64,000 nucleotides of DNA from Crenothrix sp043729335 (GTDB taxonomy: Bacteria; Pseudomonadota; Gammaproteobacteria; Methylococcales; Methylomonadaceae), in assembly GCF_043729335.1 (NCBI RefSeq), contig NZ_JAYTLQ010000056.1:80609-144608 (forward strand), written 5' to 3'. The position numbers were made by a program, and so were the translations under genes. Shown in pieces: positions 52,889 through 62,457 of this stretch; position 1 is the first letter of the stretch, and every line of letters begins with the position of its first letter. The notes below the pieces were generated by a model that saw nothing but the letters and a program-made list of their open reading frames with translations, ran no database searches and had not been told where the DNA came from.

Positions 52889-53970
52889 AACCATCGATAC
52901 AATTAAAACTGGAAAACCTGTGCGAACGCTACGATGAAATAGCCGCGCTACTTTCCGAACCCGAAGTTCAAGGTAACCAAAACAAGTTCCGTACTTTAAG
53001 CCAGGAATATTCGCAAATCAGTCCGTTGGTGGATTGCTATAAGCGTTATGAAACGCTGATGGAAATGCTAGCATCTGCCAAAGACATGGCTAATGACAGC
53101 GATCCTGAACTGCGCGAAATGGCCAAAGAAGAGATTCTGGATACCGAAAATCAACTTGATGCGCTGGATCACGAACTGCAACTCTTGCTGTTACCCAAAG
53201 ATCCCAACGACACCCGCAATATCTTTCTGGAAATACGTGCCGGTACCGGCGGTGATGAAGCGGCTATTTTTTCGGGCGATTTATCAAGAATGTATCAGCG
53301 TTATGCAGAAAAGAAAGGCTGGCAAACTGAAATCATCAACGAAAGCCACGGCGATCACGGCGGATATAAAGAGGTTATCTTGCGGGTTTCTGGTCGGGAT
53401 GTGTACTCGCAATTAAAATTTGAGTCGGGCGCACACCGTGTGCAACGCGTACCCGAAACTGAATCTCAAGGCCGTGTCCACACCTCTGCCTGTACCGTGG
53501 CCATTATGCCGGAAGTAGACGAAGTGGATGCTATCGACATCAATCCCAGTGATTTAAAAGTGGATACTTACCGCGCCTCCGGTGCCGGTGGCCAGCACAT
53601 CAATAAAACCGAATCCGCCATCCGTATTACCCATATTCCCAGCGGCGTAGTCGTTGAATGTCAGGATGAACGCTCGCAGCATAAAAACCGGGCGCGGGCG
53701 ATGTCGTTACTGGCCTCACGTTTGCTGTCTGCTGAACAGGAAAAACATCATGCCGAACAATCGGCCACCCGCAAGCTGCAAGTGGGTAGTGGTGACCGCT
53801 CTGAGCGAATTCGTACTTATAATTACCCGCAAGGCAGGTTAACAGATCATCGTATCAACCTTACTTTGTATAAGCTGGATGACATCATGCAAGGCGGTTT
53901 GGAGCAAGTTATCCAGCCGTTAATCAGTGAGCATCAAGCTGAATTGCTTACCCAGCTTGGCGATAACTGA
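52885..53970 (+). CDS. prfA: Peptide chain release factor 1
   Basis: A 361-residue factor that reads UAA and UAG stops. The codon-recognition tripeptide is P-E-T (in VPETESQG, about residue 190), a variant of the P-x-T form; the hydrolysis motif GGQ is in ASGAGGQHINKTE (about 235). The glutamine of GGQ is the substrate of the downstream methylase PrmC. Confidence 0.96.
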   Translation: MKPSIQLKLENLCERYDEIAALLSEPEVQGNQNKFRTLSQEYSQISPLVDCYKRYETLMEMLASAKDMANDSDPELREMAKEEILDTENQLDALDHELQLLLLPKDPNDTRNIFLEIRAGTGGDEAAIFSGDLSRMYQRYAEKKGWQTEIINESHGDHGGYKEVILRVSGRDVYSQLKFESGAHRVQRVPETESQGRVHTSACTVAIMPEVDEVDAIDINPSDLKVDTYRASGAGGQHINKTESAIRITHIPSGVVVECQDERSQHKNRARAMSLLASRLLSAEQEKHHAEQSATRKLQVGSGDRSERIRTYNYPQGRLTDHRINLTLYKLDDIMQGGLEQVIQPLISEHQAELLTQLGDN

Positions 53971-53974
53971 GCAC

Positions 53975-54817
53975 ATGATTAGCATCCAAACAGCGTTAGA
54001 AAAGGCAACACAGCTAATTGCGGCAAGCTCTGATTCAGCGACTTTGGATGCGGAAGTTTTGTTATGTTCGATACTGCAAAAACAACGTTCACACCTACGC
54101 GCTTGGCCGGATAAAATCTTGGATGCTCAACAAGCGGATTTGTTTTGGGCAGCCGTTGCCAAACGTCAGCAAGGCCACCCTATCGCCTACATCACTGGCT
54201 CTAGAGAGTTTTGGTCGCGTGATTTCCAGGTGTCGGCGGATGTATTAATTCCCAGACCTGACACCGAAGTGTTGATTGAATGCGCGTTAAAACTGATCCC
54301 GGTAAACCAGCCATACCGCCTTATTGATCTTGGAACAGGATCGGGGATTATTGCTATTACCCTGGCGGCAGAACGGCCGCAAACCCATGTGACTGCTACG
54401 GATATTTGCGAGGCAGCGTTAGCGGTAGCACGAAATAACGCTAATCAACACGGTGTCGATCATATTCAATTTTATCTCAGTGATTGGTTTAGCCAAGTGC
54501 CTGAGAGTTTATTTGATCTTATCGTTAGCAACCCGCCCTATATTGCCGAAGGCGATGCGCATTTACAGGATGGTGATTTACGTTTTGAGCCACAATCTGC
54601 TCTTGTCGCACCCGATGATGGCCTGAAGGATATTCAATCTTTAGCTGATCAAGCCCGTAGCCGATTGCACAACGGCGGGCATTTGTTAATCGAACATGGC
54701 TATAATCAACACCATGCCGTACAAGATATTTTCAAACGTTTCGATTATAAAAATGTACAAACCACTATCGATTTATCGGGACAGCCGCGTGTCACTTATG
54801 GCCAATGGCAGCCTTAA
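53975..54817 (+). CDS. prmC: Release factor glutamine methyltransferase
   Basis: A 280-residue SAM enzyme with motif I DLGTGSGIIAITLA (about 120) and the catalytic NPPY in VSNPPYIAEGD (about 188). It methylates the GGQ glutamine of RF1 and RF2. The ATG at 53975 is 4 bp after the prfA stop; a frame reaching back to 53927 would overlap prfA. Confidence 0.95.
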   Translation: MISIQTALEKATQLIAASSDSATLDAEVLLCSILQKQRSHLRAWPDKILDAQQADLFWAAVAKRQQGHPIAYITGSREFWSRDFQVSADVLIPRPDTEVLIECALKLIPVNQPYRLIDLGTGSGIIAITLAAERPQTHVTATDICEAALAVARNNANQHGVDHIQFYLSDWFSQVPESLFDLIVSNPPYIAEGDAHLQDGDLRFEPQSALVAPDDGLKDIQSLADQARSRLHNGGHLLIEHGYNQHHAVQDIFKRFDYKNVQTTIDLSGQPRVTYGQWQP

Positions 54818-54856
54818 AGCACTTACCATACTTAACCATAAACCTGAGACAAGCCC

Positions 54857-55279
54857 ATGCTAGCCAGCGAAATTCAAATCTCCCGTAAACTCACTAATGA
54901 ACTGCTGCATCTGGCGCAAATTTCACCCCAAGCTGAAATCTGCGGTTTAGTCAGCGCTAAAAATAATCAACCGGTGCGCTGTTATCCCATTAAAAATGTC
55001 GCGGCGCAACCGCAGCAACAATTTTTACTGGATGCGGAGCAACAAATCGCCGCGATGAAAACCATGCGCGAACACAGTGAAGAATTGTTCGCCATTTATC
55101 ACTCCCACCCAACATCGCCAGCGATACCTTCCACGACCGACTTAGATCTGGCCGCTTATGAGGATGCGCTGTATTTGATTATTTCTCTCAATACCAAAGG
55201 CGTGCTGGAAATGCGCGGCTTTAATATTCAGCAGAAAACTGCTGAGGAAGTTGTGTTAACGCTGGCCGATGAGAGCTAA
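54857..55279 (+). CDS. JAMM/MPN+ metallopeptidase (M67 family)
   Basis: A 140-residue zinc peptidase. The JAMM elements are all visible: glutamate in AEICGLVSA (about residue 28), the HxH of YHSHPTSPAIPS (about 85-95), the serine and the aspartate of STTDLD. Bacterial members such as Mec cleave cysteine or peptides from ubiquitin-like sulfur carriers. The usual ThiF/MoeB partner gene next to prmC is missing in this window, so the carrier partner is unknown. Start is 39 bp after prmC. Confidence 0.85.
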   Translation: MLASEIQISRKLTNELLHLAQISPQAEICGLVSAKNNQPVRCYPIKNVAAQPQQQFLLDAEQQIAAMKTMREHSEELFAIYHSHPTSPAIPSTTDLDLAAYEDALYLIISLNTKGVLEMRGFNIQQKTAEEVVLTLADES

Positions 55280-55305
55280 CGCCTTTATCACATAAGGAGA
55301 CTTGC

Positions 55306-55896
55306 ATGACTTTAGCATTAAGAGACACGCAAACCCATTGCTACGACGATTACTTAACCTGGCCAGATGATGTGCGTTATGAACTGATTGACGGTGTCGC
55401 CTATGTGATGGCTCCAACACCAGATTTGGCGCATCAAGATATTGCGGGAGAAATTTTTCGCCAAGCTGCCAACATTTTAGCAGGTAAATCTTGTCGAGTT
55501 TTCATTGCACCAGTAGATGTTCGTCTACCAAAAAAAGATGAAGCCGACGAACACATTGATACGTTGGTGCAACCGGATGTGATGGTAGTTTGCGACAGTA
55601 GCAAGTTGGATCGCCCTGGCATACGCGGCGCGCCGGACTGGATTGTCGAAGTGTTGTCACCTTCCACTGCCAGCCATGACCAAACCAAAAAACGAGCTCT
55701 TTATGAGCTTCATGGTGTGCGTGAATATTGGCTGGTTCATCCTGTAGATCGAGTGCTGACGGTTTATTGTCTGATTAATGGCGAATACGGTAAACCTGAT
55801 GTTTACGAATTACGTGGTGAAACCCAGGTTAAGGCGTTGCCGGATATTGTTATTCAATGGAATGAGTTGTTAGAACGTTTGCCAGTTGATTATTAA
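55306..55896 (+). CDS. Uma2 family (DUF820) nuclease-like protein
   Basis: A 196-residue protein with a PD-(D/E)XK-type core: aspartate in VQPDVMVV (about 90), the glutamate of DWIVEVLSPST (about 105-115) and a following lysine in SHDQTKKRALYE. A clear ribosome site (AAGGAGA) precedes the ATG. Uma2 proteins are very numerous in cyanobacteria and scattered elsewhere; their role is not settled, with DNA-modifying or mobile-element links suggested. It lies 26 bp after the JAMM gene. Confidence 0.85.
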   Translation: MTLALRDTQTHCYDDYLTWPDDVRYELIDGVAYVMAPTPDLAHQDIAGEIFRQAANILAGKSCRVFIAPVDVRLPKKDEADEHIDTLVQPDVMVVCDSSKLDRPGIRGAPDWIVEVLSPSTASHDQTKKRALYELHGVREYWLVHPVDRVLTVYCLINGEYGKPDVYELRGETQVKALPDIVIQWNELLERLPVDY

Positions 55897-55987
55897 TCCA
55901 AGGGCGCAAATGTCGGTTATTGGCTACGCAAAACTATTGAAGATTGCCATACCAGTGGTTTTTTTTGTAATTCAGGCAGGAGCTGAG

Positions 55988-56404
55988 CTAAGGCTTTTTG
56001 GCAATGACTACGAGACCCGCAATAATCAATAACGCACCCATGATGATACGGATGCTAACAGTTTCTTTTAACAACAACCAGGCAAGAAAAATGGCCACCA
56101 CAACACTGCCTTTATCAATCAGGGCAACGGTAGCGACATCACCCAACTTTAGTGCTTTGTAATAGAAAATCCAGGATAGTGTTGTGGTTAATCCAGATGC
56201 ACCCAGCCAAACAATATTATTGCGGTTCAGCGTAGACCAATCCTGCAAAGGCACTACCATAGCTGCAAAACCGAATACAAACACACTGACAAATAAAGTA
56301 CGTACGCTTAAACCTAATTCCCCAGAAATACCGGTCAAACCGATTTTGGCTATGACCGAAGTAAAGCCTGCGAAAAACATGGATAGTATTGCAAACTTTA
56401 TCAT
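55988..56404 (-). CDS. EamA/DMT-type small membrane transporter
   Basis: A 138-residue protein with about five membrane segments, a single EamA domain instead of the usual two. The segments MIKFAILSMFFAGFTSVIAK and TLSWIFYYKALKLGDVATVALIDKGS are typical of the half-size drug/metabolite transporter group; such forms probably work as dimers. Substrate unknown. A single gene, convergent to Uma2. Confidence 0.8.
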   Translation of the reverse strand: MIKFAILSMFFAGFTSVIAKIGLTGISGELGLSVRTLFVSVFVFGFAAMVVPLQDWSTLNRNNIVWLGASGLTTTLSWIFYYKALKLGDVATVALIDKGSVVVAIFLAWLLLKETVSIRIIMGALLIIAGLVVIAKKP

Positions 56405-56443
56405 GCTGTAGGCTTGATGAGAGTACTGTCGATTGCCATAAGA

Positions 56444-57076
56444 TTAACGTACATTTCTAATCAAAAAATTCGGGCGGCCACAACTTAAACGGCTGCGACG
56501 CTGTATATCAACACCACATGCGGCAGATGTTTCGCCTTTTTTATCAAAACACAAGTAAATTTCTTGTAAAAAACGTCCGCCGTCAGCACAGGAAAAAGCG
56601 ATAGCGTTATTACTGAGATTAGGATTAGCCTTTTGCATCAGCGCATTAAGTTGAGATGAACTCACCCGCAACGGTTTAGCAAGATTTTGCAGTACATCAG
56701 GCATAACTACGGATTGTTTCAGTTTTTGTGAGAGCTTTAAATAATCGGTAGGTGACAAACCAGAACACGTGCCATGCTGTACCCATTCATGAATGGCCAG
56801 TTTTTCACTGGGATAAAGATCGGGAAAACTACGGATCAGTTTGGTTGCAATCCACTCTTTGCTGCATGATTTGGGATAGCCTTTATTATATTGCGGCCAT
56901 AAGCCATGTAAAACAATACCGTACTCACGCGTACATTGGCTGTCCTTTGGATGCGTAGTACAAAATTGCGGCGACCAGGAAAGACTGAGCACGTAATAGT
57001 CAAACGGTTTTTGCGCGGCCTGTGCAGACGCGTATAAAGTCGCCAAGATAAGTAAGCTATTGAAAATGATTTTCAT
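56444..57076 (-). CDS. Secreted RNase T2-family ribonuclease
   Basis: A 210-residue protein with a signal peptide (LLILATLYASAQA) and the two T2 active-site blocks: HGLWPQ (CAS I, about residue 58) and HEWVQHGTCSG (CAS II, about 95-105). Both catalytic histidines and the glutamate are present, so it should cut single-stranded RNA in the periplasm or outside, like RNase I of E. coli. Eight or more cysteines suggest disulfides. Nearest named relative is uncertain. Confidence 0.9.
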   Translation of the reverse strand: MKIIFNSLLILATLYASAQAAQKPFDYYVLSLSWSPQFCTTHPKDSQCTREYGIVLHGLWPQYNKGYPKSCSKEWIATKLIRSFPDLYPSEKLAIHEWVQHGTCSGLSPTDYLKLSQKLKQSVVMPDVLQNLAKPLRVSSSQLNALMQKANPNLSNNAIAFSCADGGRFLQEIYLCFDKKGETSAACGVDIQRRSRLSCGRPNFLIRNVR

Positions 57077-57161
57077 GGTTAATCCCTTAGGTTAAGTATG
57101 TCAAAAAGGTAACTGCTCAATCTCCCTCTTTGAGAAAGATTACTTAAAAAACACACAGTGT

Positions 57162-58187
57162 TCATATTGATTTAAAGCTTTTTTTTAAACGCTTGGCCCA
57201 ATAATCGCTTGCCAATATATGCGCCTCCTGCTGATTATTAGCTTTACCCAACAACTTTAACGCCACAGCAGCCGTCCCAATAACCGAAGCTTGCGCAAAC
57301 TCATCTTCCACCACACCTTCCCAAACTAACGCTAGCTGCTTTGGATCCAGTGATTCAGTTTTTACATGGCGATGCGCAAACAAAGCCGGCCAGGTTTCAT
57401 CCAGTAATTGACCGTTATGGACGCTTTGCACCAGACATTCCATATCAGGGTTACGTTCGGTCTCACCGCCCTCGCCTTTTAAAGCCGCGGCATGAGGTTG
57501 TTGCAATAACAACGCCGCTTGTTGATGCACAGGCCGGTAACCTGGATGAAAAATCCCCTGAATACTGCACGGTGCATTAAATGGATTTAACAACCGTACC
57601 AGCGTATGCACCGGCGAACGCAAGCCCAAAATAGGACGTAATTCTATAATTTCATGCAGCTTAGGACAAAAATGTTCTAGCGATAAATAGCTAAAGTGCT
57701 GTTGTGCCAATTGTTGCTTAGCTTCCTCGATTGATTTTGCACAATGCAATCCTAAATAGCCTAGCATATCTTCTGTATACAAGCGTGTTGCAGACGGGCC
57801 TTTTGCGCCGTGCATAAACACCGTAATTCCATTTTCAGCCAGCAATAATGCCGATAACAAAAACCAGGGCAAATGCCGACGTTTACCGGCATAAGATGAC
57901 CAATCCAAATCAACCTGTACGCTAGCAGAATCCATATTACATGCTTGTCTTGCGGCAAGCACAAAACCTGCCAACTCTTCTGGTGTTTCTTCTTTAACGC
58001 GCATTAACATCAAAAAAGCGCCCAGTTGCACAGGTAATACTTCACCGGCCATAATCAAGGTCATTGCACGATAAGCTTCATCTTGCGTTAACGGTCTGGA
58101 ACCTTTTTTACCCTTGCCCAGTATGCGAATGAATTCTGCAAAGACATGTTCTGGCTGGCTGGTTTGTTCGTGATGGGTGAATGTCAT
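57162..58187 (-). CDS. YbiB/TrpD-like phosphoribosyltransferase-fold protein
   Basis: A 341-residue protein of the glycosyltransferase-3 fold (N-terminal helical domain with RPLTQDEAYRAMTLIMAGEV, then the alpha/beta domain). It resembles anthranilate phosphoribosyltransferase, but the PRPP-binding motifs of TrpD are changed: the region reads FMHGAKGPSATRLYTED in place of the usual GTGG-type loop. E. coli YbiB of this family binds nucleic acid rather than acting in tryptophan synthesis. Its start overlaps the cyoE stop by 4 bp, coupling them; no trp genes are near. Confidence 0.78.
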   Translation of the reverse strand: MTFTHHEQTSQPEHVFAEFIRILGKGKKGSRPLTQDEAYRAMTLIMAGEVLPVQLGAFLMLMRVKEETPEELAGFVLAARQACNMDSASVQVDLDWSSYAGKRRHLPWFLLSALLLAENGITVFMHGAKGPSATRLYTEDMLGYLGLHCAKSIEEAKQQLAQQHFSYLSLEHFCPKLHEIIELRPILGLRSPVHTLVRLLNPFNAPCSIQGIFHPGYRPVHQQAALLLQQPHAAALKGEGGETERNPDMECLVQSVHNGQLLDETWPALFAHRHVKTESLDPKQLALVWEGVVEDEFAQASVIGTAAVALKLLGKANNQQEAHILASDYWAKRLKKSFKSI

Positions 58188-59083
58188 AAGGTAATGCGGA
58201 AATAATGGTCAATTAACAATGCCGCAAACAACACGGTGATATAAACGATAGAATACCAAAAAGTCGCCATGGCTGTTTTTGCATCTTGGCGGCGCCGCAT
58301 TAAGATTGCGTAATAAATAAACCCTAAGCCCATCGGCATGGCGACAGCCAAATAAATCAGGCCACTCATACCGGTTATAGACGGTAAGATAGTGACGACC
58401 AACAACAAAATACTGTATAAAAGAACGTGCAAACGGGTAAGCGCCACCCCGTGGGTTACCGGTAACATGGGGATTTTGTGATCGTTATAGATTTGCTGGT
58501 ATTTGTCCAGCCTGGCTATGGCTAATGGCCAAAAATGCGGTGGTGTCCACACAAAAATAATCAATACTAACAAGATGGCATGGGGGTGTATGCTACCGGT
58601 CACGGCGCACCAACCTAATAACGGGGGCGTGGCGCCAAAAGCACCGCCGATGACAATGTTCTGCGAGGTCATCCTTTTAAGATATTTAGTATAAATAACC
58701 GCGTACCCCAACATTGACACCAAAGTCAGTATCGCAGTGAGGATATTAACCATAATAGCCAGTATAATAATGCCCATAATGCCCACTACCACAGCAAAAT
58801 TCAGCACTTGCGATGGCGATAAATAACCCATAGGGATGGGTCGATGTGGATTAAGGGCTTTATCAATATCCCGATCAACATAATGGTTCATAGCAGCGCC
58901 GGAAGCTGCCGCCAAAGCAATACCTATATTGCCGTAAACCAGTGCAGACCAAGGCGGCAAACCCGGTACTGCTAATAACATGCCTACCGTAGAGGTGAAA
59001 ATCATTTCAATAACGACGTTTGATTTACACAGATTGAAGTAAGATTGCCAAACAGTGGGTATTAAGGGAGATGGCTTTAACAT
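58184..59083 (-). CDS. cyoE: Protoheme IX farnesyltransferase (heme O synthase)
   Basis: A 299-residue inner membrane prenyltransferase with about eight or nine membrane spans. The aspartate-rich motif NHYVDRDIDKALNPHRP (about 65-80) and a second site YNDHKIPMLPVTHG are present. It makes heme O for a heme-copper oxidase (or as precursor of heme A); no oxidase genes are in the window. Confidence 0.93.
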   Translation of the reverse strand: MLKPSPLIPTVWQSYFNLCKSNVVIEMIFTSTVGMLLAVPGLPPWSALVYGNIGIALAAASGAAMNHYVDRDIDKALNPHRPIPMGYLSPSQVLNFAVVVGIMGIIILAIMVNILTAILTLVSMLGYAVIYTKYLKRMTSQNIVIGGAFGATPPLLGWCAVTGSIHPHAILLVLIIFVWTPPHFWPLAIARLDKYQQIYNDHKIPMLPVTHGVALTRLHVLLYSILLLVVTILPSITGMSGLIYLAVAMPMGLGFIYYAILMRRRQDAKTAMATFWYSIVYITVLFAALLIDHYFRITL

Positions 59084-59183
59084 TGATTTTTAGCTTCCAA
59101 CTTTTTAATTATCCAATAGAATACAGTGAACCATTGATTATTGAAATAGTCCGACGGGCTAGCTTTTATCTGAGAAGAGAGTT

Positions 59184-60563
59184 ATGACTAAACAATTAAT
59201 AAGACTCGCGTTATTATGCTTGCCAGCATTGGACAGCAGCGCAGCCACTAAAGTGTCCGAACATATCCTAAGAAATGGCTTGAAGGTTTTAGTCAAAGAA
59301 GACCATCGCTCGCCTGTAATGGTATCGCAAGTGTGGTACAGAGTGGGTTCTAGTTATGAACCTAACGGTATTACCGGTGCCTCACACATGTTGGAACACA
59401 TGATGTTTAAAGGCACGGACAAACATCCAGCGGGCGAATTCTCCAAGATTATTGCAACCAACGGCGGTGATGAAAACGCCTTTACCGGCCAGGATTACAC
59501 GGCATATTTTCAAACCATGTCTGCTGACAAGCTTGCGATCAGCCTTGAATTGGAAGCCGACAGAATGCGTCATCTGCATTTATTGCCGGAAGAATTAAAA
59601 AAAGAACTGCAAGTCGTTACCGAAGAACGCCGTATGCGTACCGATGATAATCCACAAGCTAAAATGCAAGAGCATTTTATGGCCATGGCTTACACTAACA
59701 GTCCGTATAAAAATCCGGTCATTGGCTGGCCTGCCGATATTGCTGCTTACACCGTTAAAGATTTACAAGCCTGGTATCAACGCTGGTATGCACCTAATAA
59801 TGCCACTTTAGTTGTGGTGGGGGATGTGCAACCCAAAGAAGTTTTCGATTTAGCGGAAAGATATTTTGGCGAATTAAAAACCAGCGATATTGAAGCGTTA
59901 AAACCACAAACTGAGGTGGAACAACTGGGTGTGCGCAAAATGACGGTAAAACTTCCCGCCAAACTACCGTACATTGTCATGGGTTATAAAGCGCCTTCAT
60001 TAAAAACCGCAGAGCAAGAGTGGGAAGCCTATGCGCTGGAAGTGCTGGCCGGTGTGCTTGATGGCGGTAGCAGCGCACGGTTGTCATCAGGTTTGGTGCG
60101 AGGTAAACAAATCGCGGTTTCGGCCGGGGCCAGTTATAGTATGACCGAAAGATTACCGACATTATTTGAACTAGAGGCCACCCCTAACGAAGGCAAAACC
60201 GTACAAGATTTAGAAGCTGCCTTAAAAGCGGAAATCGTTAAACTGCAAAAAGATTTAATCAGCAATGAAGAATTACAGCGCATTAAAGCTCAAGTTTTAG
60301 CCAGCAATGTTTACGAAAAAGATTCTAATTTTTATCAGGCCATGCAATTAGGCATGCTGGAAACAGTAGGCTTGGGCTGGCAAAAAGCCGACGAATATGT
60401 CCCTAAAATTAACCAGGTTACCGCTGAGCAAGTGCGCGATATTGCCCGTAAATACTTGATTGAAGATCATTTAAGCGTGGCTTATTTGGAACCACAAGCG
60501 ATCAATAAAGCCACTGAAAAAAATGACAAGGCTGACAAAGCTGAAAAAACCGGAGTTAAGTAA
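59184..60563 (+). CDS. M16 zinc peptidase (catalytic subunit type)
   Basis: A 459-residue insulysin/processing-peptidase-type protein with signal-like N-terminus (IRLALLCLPALDSSAA). The inverted zinc motif HMLEH (HxxEH, about residue 70) and the downstream glutamate in LELEADRMRHL are present, so it should be an active periplasmic peptidase. It overlaps the next gene by one base (TAATG). The C-terminal lysine-rich tail (KNDKADKAEKTG) is unusual but short. Confidence 0.9.
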   Translation: MTKQLIRLALLCLPALDSSAATKVSEHILRNGLKVLVKEDHRSPVMVSQVWYRVGSSYEPNGITGASHMLEHMMFKGTDKHPAGEFSKIIATNGGDENAFTGQDYTAYFQTMSADKLAISLELEADRMRHLHLLPEELKKELQVVTEERRMRTDDNPQAKMQEHFMAMAYTNSPYKNPVIGWPADIAAYTVKDLQAWYQRWYAPNNATLVVVGDVQPKEVFDLAERYFGELKTSDIEALKPQTEVEQLGVRKMTVKLPAKLPYIVMGYKAPSLKTAEQEWEAYALEVLAGVLDGGSSARLSSGLVRGKQIAVSAGASYSMTERLPTLFELEATPNEGKTVQDLEAALKAEIVKLQKDLISNEELQRIKAQVLASNVYEKDSNFYQAMQLGMLETVGLGWQKADEYVPKINQVTAEQVRDIARKYLIEDHLSVAYLEPQAINKATEKNDKADKAEKTGVK

Positions 60564-61876
60564 TGCGTATTCGAGTATTAAGTTTTATTTTATTACTGTT
60601 TTGTAACTCATTATGGGCCGCCGCTAAAATTGAACACTGGCAAACCGCACAAGGCAGCCGCGTGTATTATGTGCAAACTGAAGGCTTGCCGATGGTAGAC
60701 ATACACGTTGTGTTCGATGCCGGCAGTGCCCGTGATTTCAAGCAATTCGGCATATCATCTCTCACTGCAAGCTTACTTGATACCGGCGCTGGCAAATGGA
60801 ATGCCGATGAAATTGCCAAGCGTCTTGAAAGTGTAGGCGCACAATTTAGCGCAGCCTCCAGTACCGATCTTGCCACATTATCACTACGAACACTCACTGA
60901 ACCCGCCCTATTTAGCAAAGCGCTAGACACTATGCAGGTTATTTTAACGGATCCTTTGTTTAATAAAGCCGATGTTAGCCGCGATCAAAAACGCACTTTG
61001 GCTATGCTTAAACAAACTGAAGAATCGCCTGGTGATTTGGCCGGTATTGCTTTCTCTAATGCTCTGTATGGCGACCATCCTTACGCACACCCTACCGAAG
61101 GCATCATTAAAACCGTAGCAGCGCTAACGCCTAAAGATCTTAAGGCGTTTTATAAAAAATATTACGTGGCAGCAAATGCCATAGTGGTTATTGTTGGCGA
61201 TGTGTCTAAACAACAGGCTGAACAGACCGCAGAGAAGTTATTGACCGGTTTGCCAGTAGGCCAAAAACCAGATGCACTGCCTGATGTAGTCATGCCGACC
61301 AAAGCCACCGAGCAACACATCGAATTTCCGTCTTCACAAACCCATGTGCTGGTAGGATTGCCCGGCAACTACCGCAAAGATCCGGATTATTTTCCGCTTT
61401 ACGTGGGCAATCATATTTTAGGCGGCAGCGGTTTAGTGTCTAAGCTTTTTGATGAAATCAGGGAAAAACGCGGACTGGCCTACAGTGCCTCCAGCTCTTT
61501 TTCTCCGTTATTAAAACAAGGCCCGTTCACCATTGGTTTACAAACACGTAACGACCAAACTCCCCAAGCTTTGGAAGTGCTGAATAAAACCTTAAATGAC
61601 TTTATAAGCAACGGCCCAACGCCCGCAGAACTGACCGCTGCCAAACAAAATATCGTTGGCGGCTTTGCCATGCGTTTTGATACCAATAAAGAACTGGCCA
61701 ATTATGTCGCCATGATTGGTTTTTATGATTTACCCTTAGATTACCTGGATACTTTTCAAAAAAATATTGAAAATGTCACCATTGCAGAAATCACTGATGC
61801 TTTTAAGCGCCGTATTAATCCCCAATTGTTACAGACCGTAACCGTGGGCCAAGCGACCACAAAAAGTGCAAAATAA
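60563..61876 (+). CDS. M16 peptidase family protein (non-catalytic partner)
   Basis: A 437-residue secreted protein (signal RVLSFILLLFCNSLWAA) of the same fold, lacking the HxxEH motif: the equivalent region reads SSLTASLLDTGAG. The glycine-rich loop GGSGLVSKLFDEIREKRGLAYS, conserved in inactive partners, is kept. The pair presumably forms a heterodimer like mitochondrial processing peptidase. The M16-M16-rsmD order is common in gammaproteobacteria. Confidence 0.9.
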   Translation: MRIRVLSFILLLFCNSLWAAAKIEHWQTAQGSRVYYVQTEGLPMVDIHVVFDAGSARDFKQFGISSLTASLLDTGAGKWNADEIAKRLESVGAQFSAASSTDLATLSLRTLTEPALFSKALDTMQVILTDPLFNKADVSRDQKRTLAMLKQTEESPGDLAGIAFSNALYGDHPYAHPTEGIIKTVAALTPKDLKAFYKKYYVAANAIVVIVGDVSKQQAEQTAEKLLTGLPVGQKPDALPDVVMPTKATEQHIEFPSSQTHVLVGLPGNYRKDPDYFPLYVGNHILGGSGLVSKLFDEIREKRGLAYSASSSFSPLLKQGPFTIGLQTRNDQTPQALEVLNKTLNDFISNGPTPAELTAAKQNIVGGFAMRFDTNKELANYVAMIGFYDLPLDYLDTFQKNIENVTIAEITDAFKRRINPQLLQTVTVGQATTKSAK

Positions 61877-62417
61877 ACTGCGTATTATTGGCGGACAATG
61901 GCGCAGCCGCATCATAACATTTGCGGATGCGCCGGATTTGCGACCCACACCCGGACGAGTTAGAGAAACGCTGTTCAATTGGCTACAGTACGACATTATT
62001 GGCCGGACATGCCTAGATTTATACGCCGGTAGTGGTGCGCTGGGATTTGAGGCGGCTTCAAGAGGTGCCAAATCTGTCGTGCAAGTTGAAAGCAATCCGC
62101 AAGCTTGTCAGACTTTAAGGCAAAACGCGGCGGCTTTATTGGCGAATCAAGTCAGCAGCGTGCAAGCTGATGTCCTGGCTTTTCTGGCGGGCAAAGCAGA
62201 AGGTTTTGATGTAGTGTTTATCGACCCTCCTTTCGCTCAGAATAAAGTGTTTGAAACCTGTCAGGCACTGGAAAATAATGGCTGGTTAACAGCGCACGCC
62301 AAAATTTATGTAGAAACCGAACGGGCACTCATGCTCAACGACCTGCCGACAAACTGGCAACTGCTAAAGCATAAAACCGCCGGAGAAGTGGCGTATCATC
62401 TATTTGAACGCTCCTGA
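61866..62417 (+). CDS. rsmD: 16S rRNA (guanine-966-N2) methyltransferase
   Basis: A 183-residue methylase with motif I DLYAGSGALGFEAASRGA (about 50) and the catalytic DPPF (FIDPPFAQ, about 121). It starts with a GTG overlapping the upstream peptidase end by 11 bp. In related genomes coaD follows it; here a LysR gene does. Confidence 0.93.
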   Translation: MQNKLRIIGGQWRSRIITFADAPDLRPTPGRVRETLFNWLQYDIIGRTCLDLYAGSGALGFEAASRGAKSVVQVESNPQACQTLRQNAAALLANQVSSVQADVLAFLAGKAEGFDVVFIDPPFAQNKVFETCQALENNGWLTAHAKIYVETERALMLNDLPTNWQLLKHKTAGEVAYHLFERS

Positions 62418-62457
62418 CTGCGGGCTATTAAAAACTCATCAGATAAAAAATATCGAC

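Noticed and set aside
57162..58187. Anthranilate phosphoribosyltransferase TrpD
   Set aside because: The PRPP-binding loop is altered and no tryptophan genes are nearby; the YbiB-type family fits better.
60563..61876. Second M16 gene as a decayed pseudogene because HxxEH is missing
   Set aside because: The frame is intact, full length, secreted and keeps the glycine-rich loop; non-catalytic partners of this kind are normal in M16 pairs.
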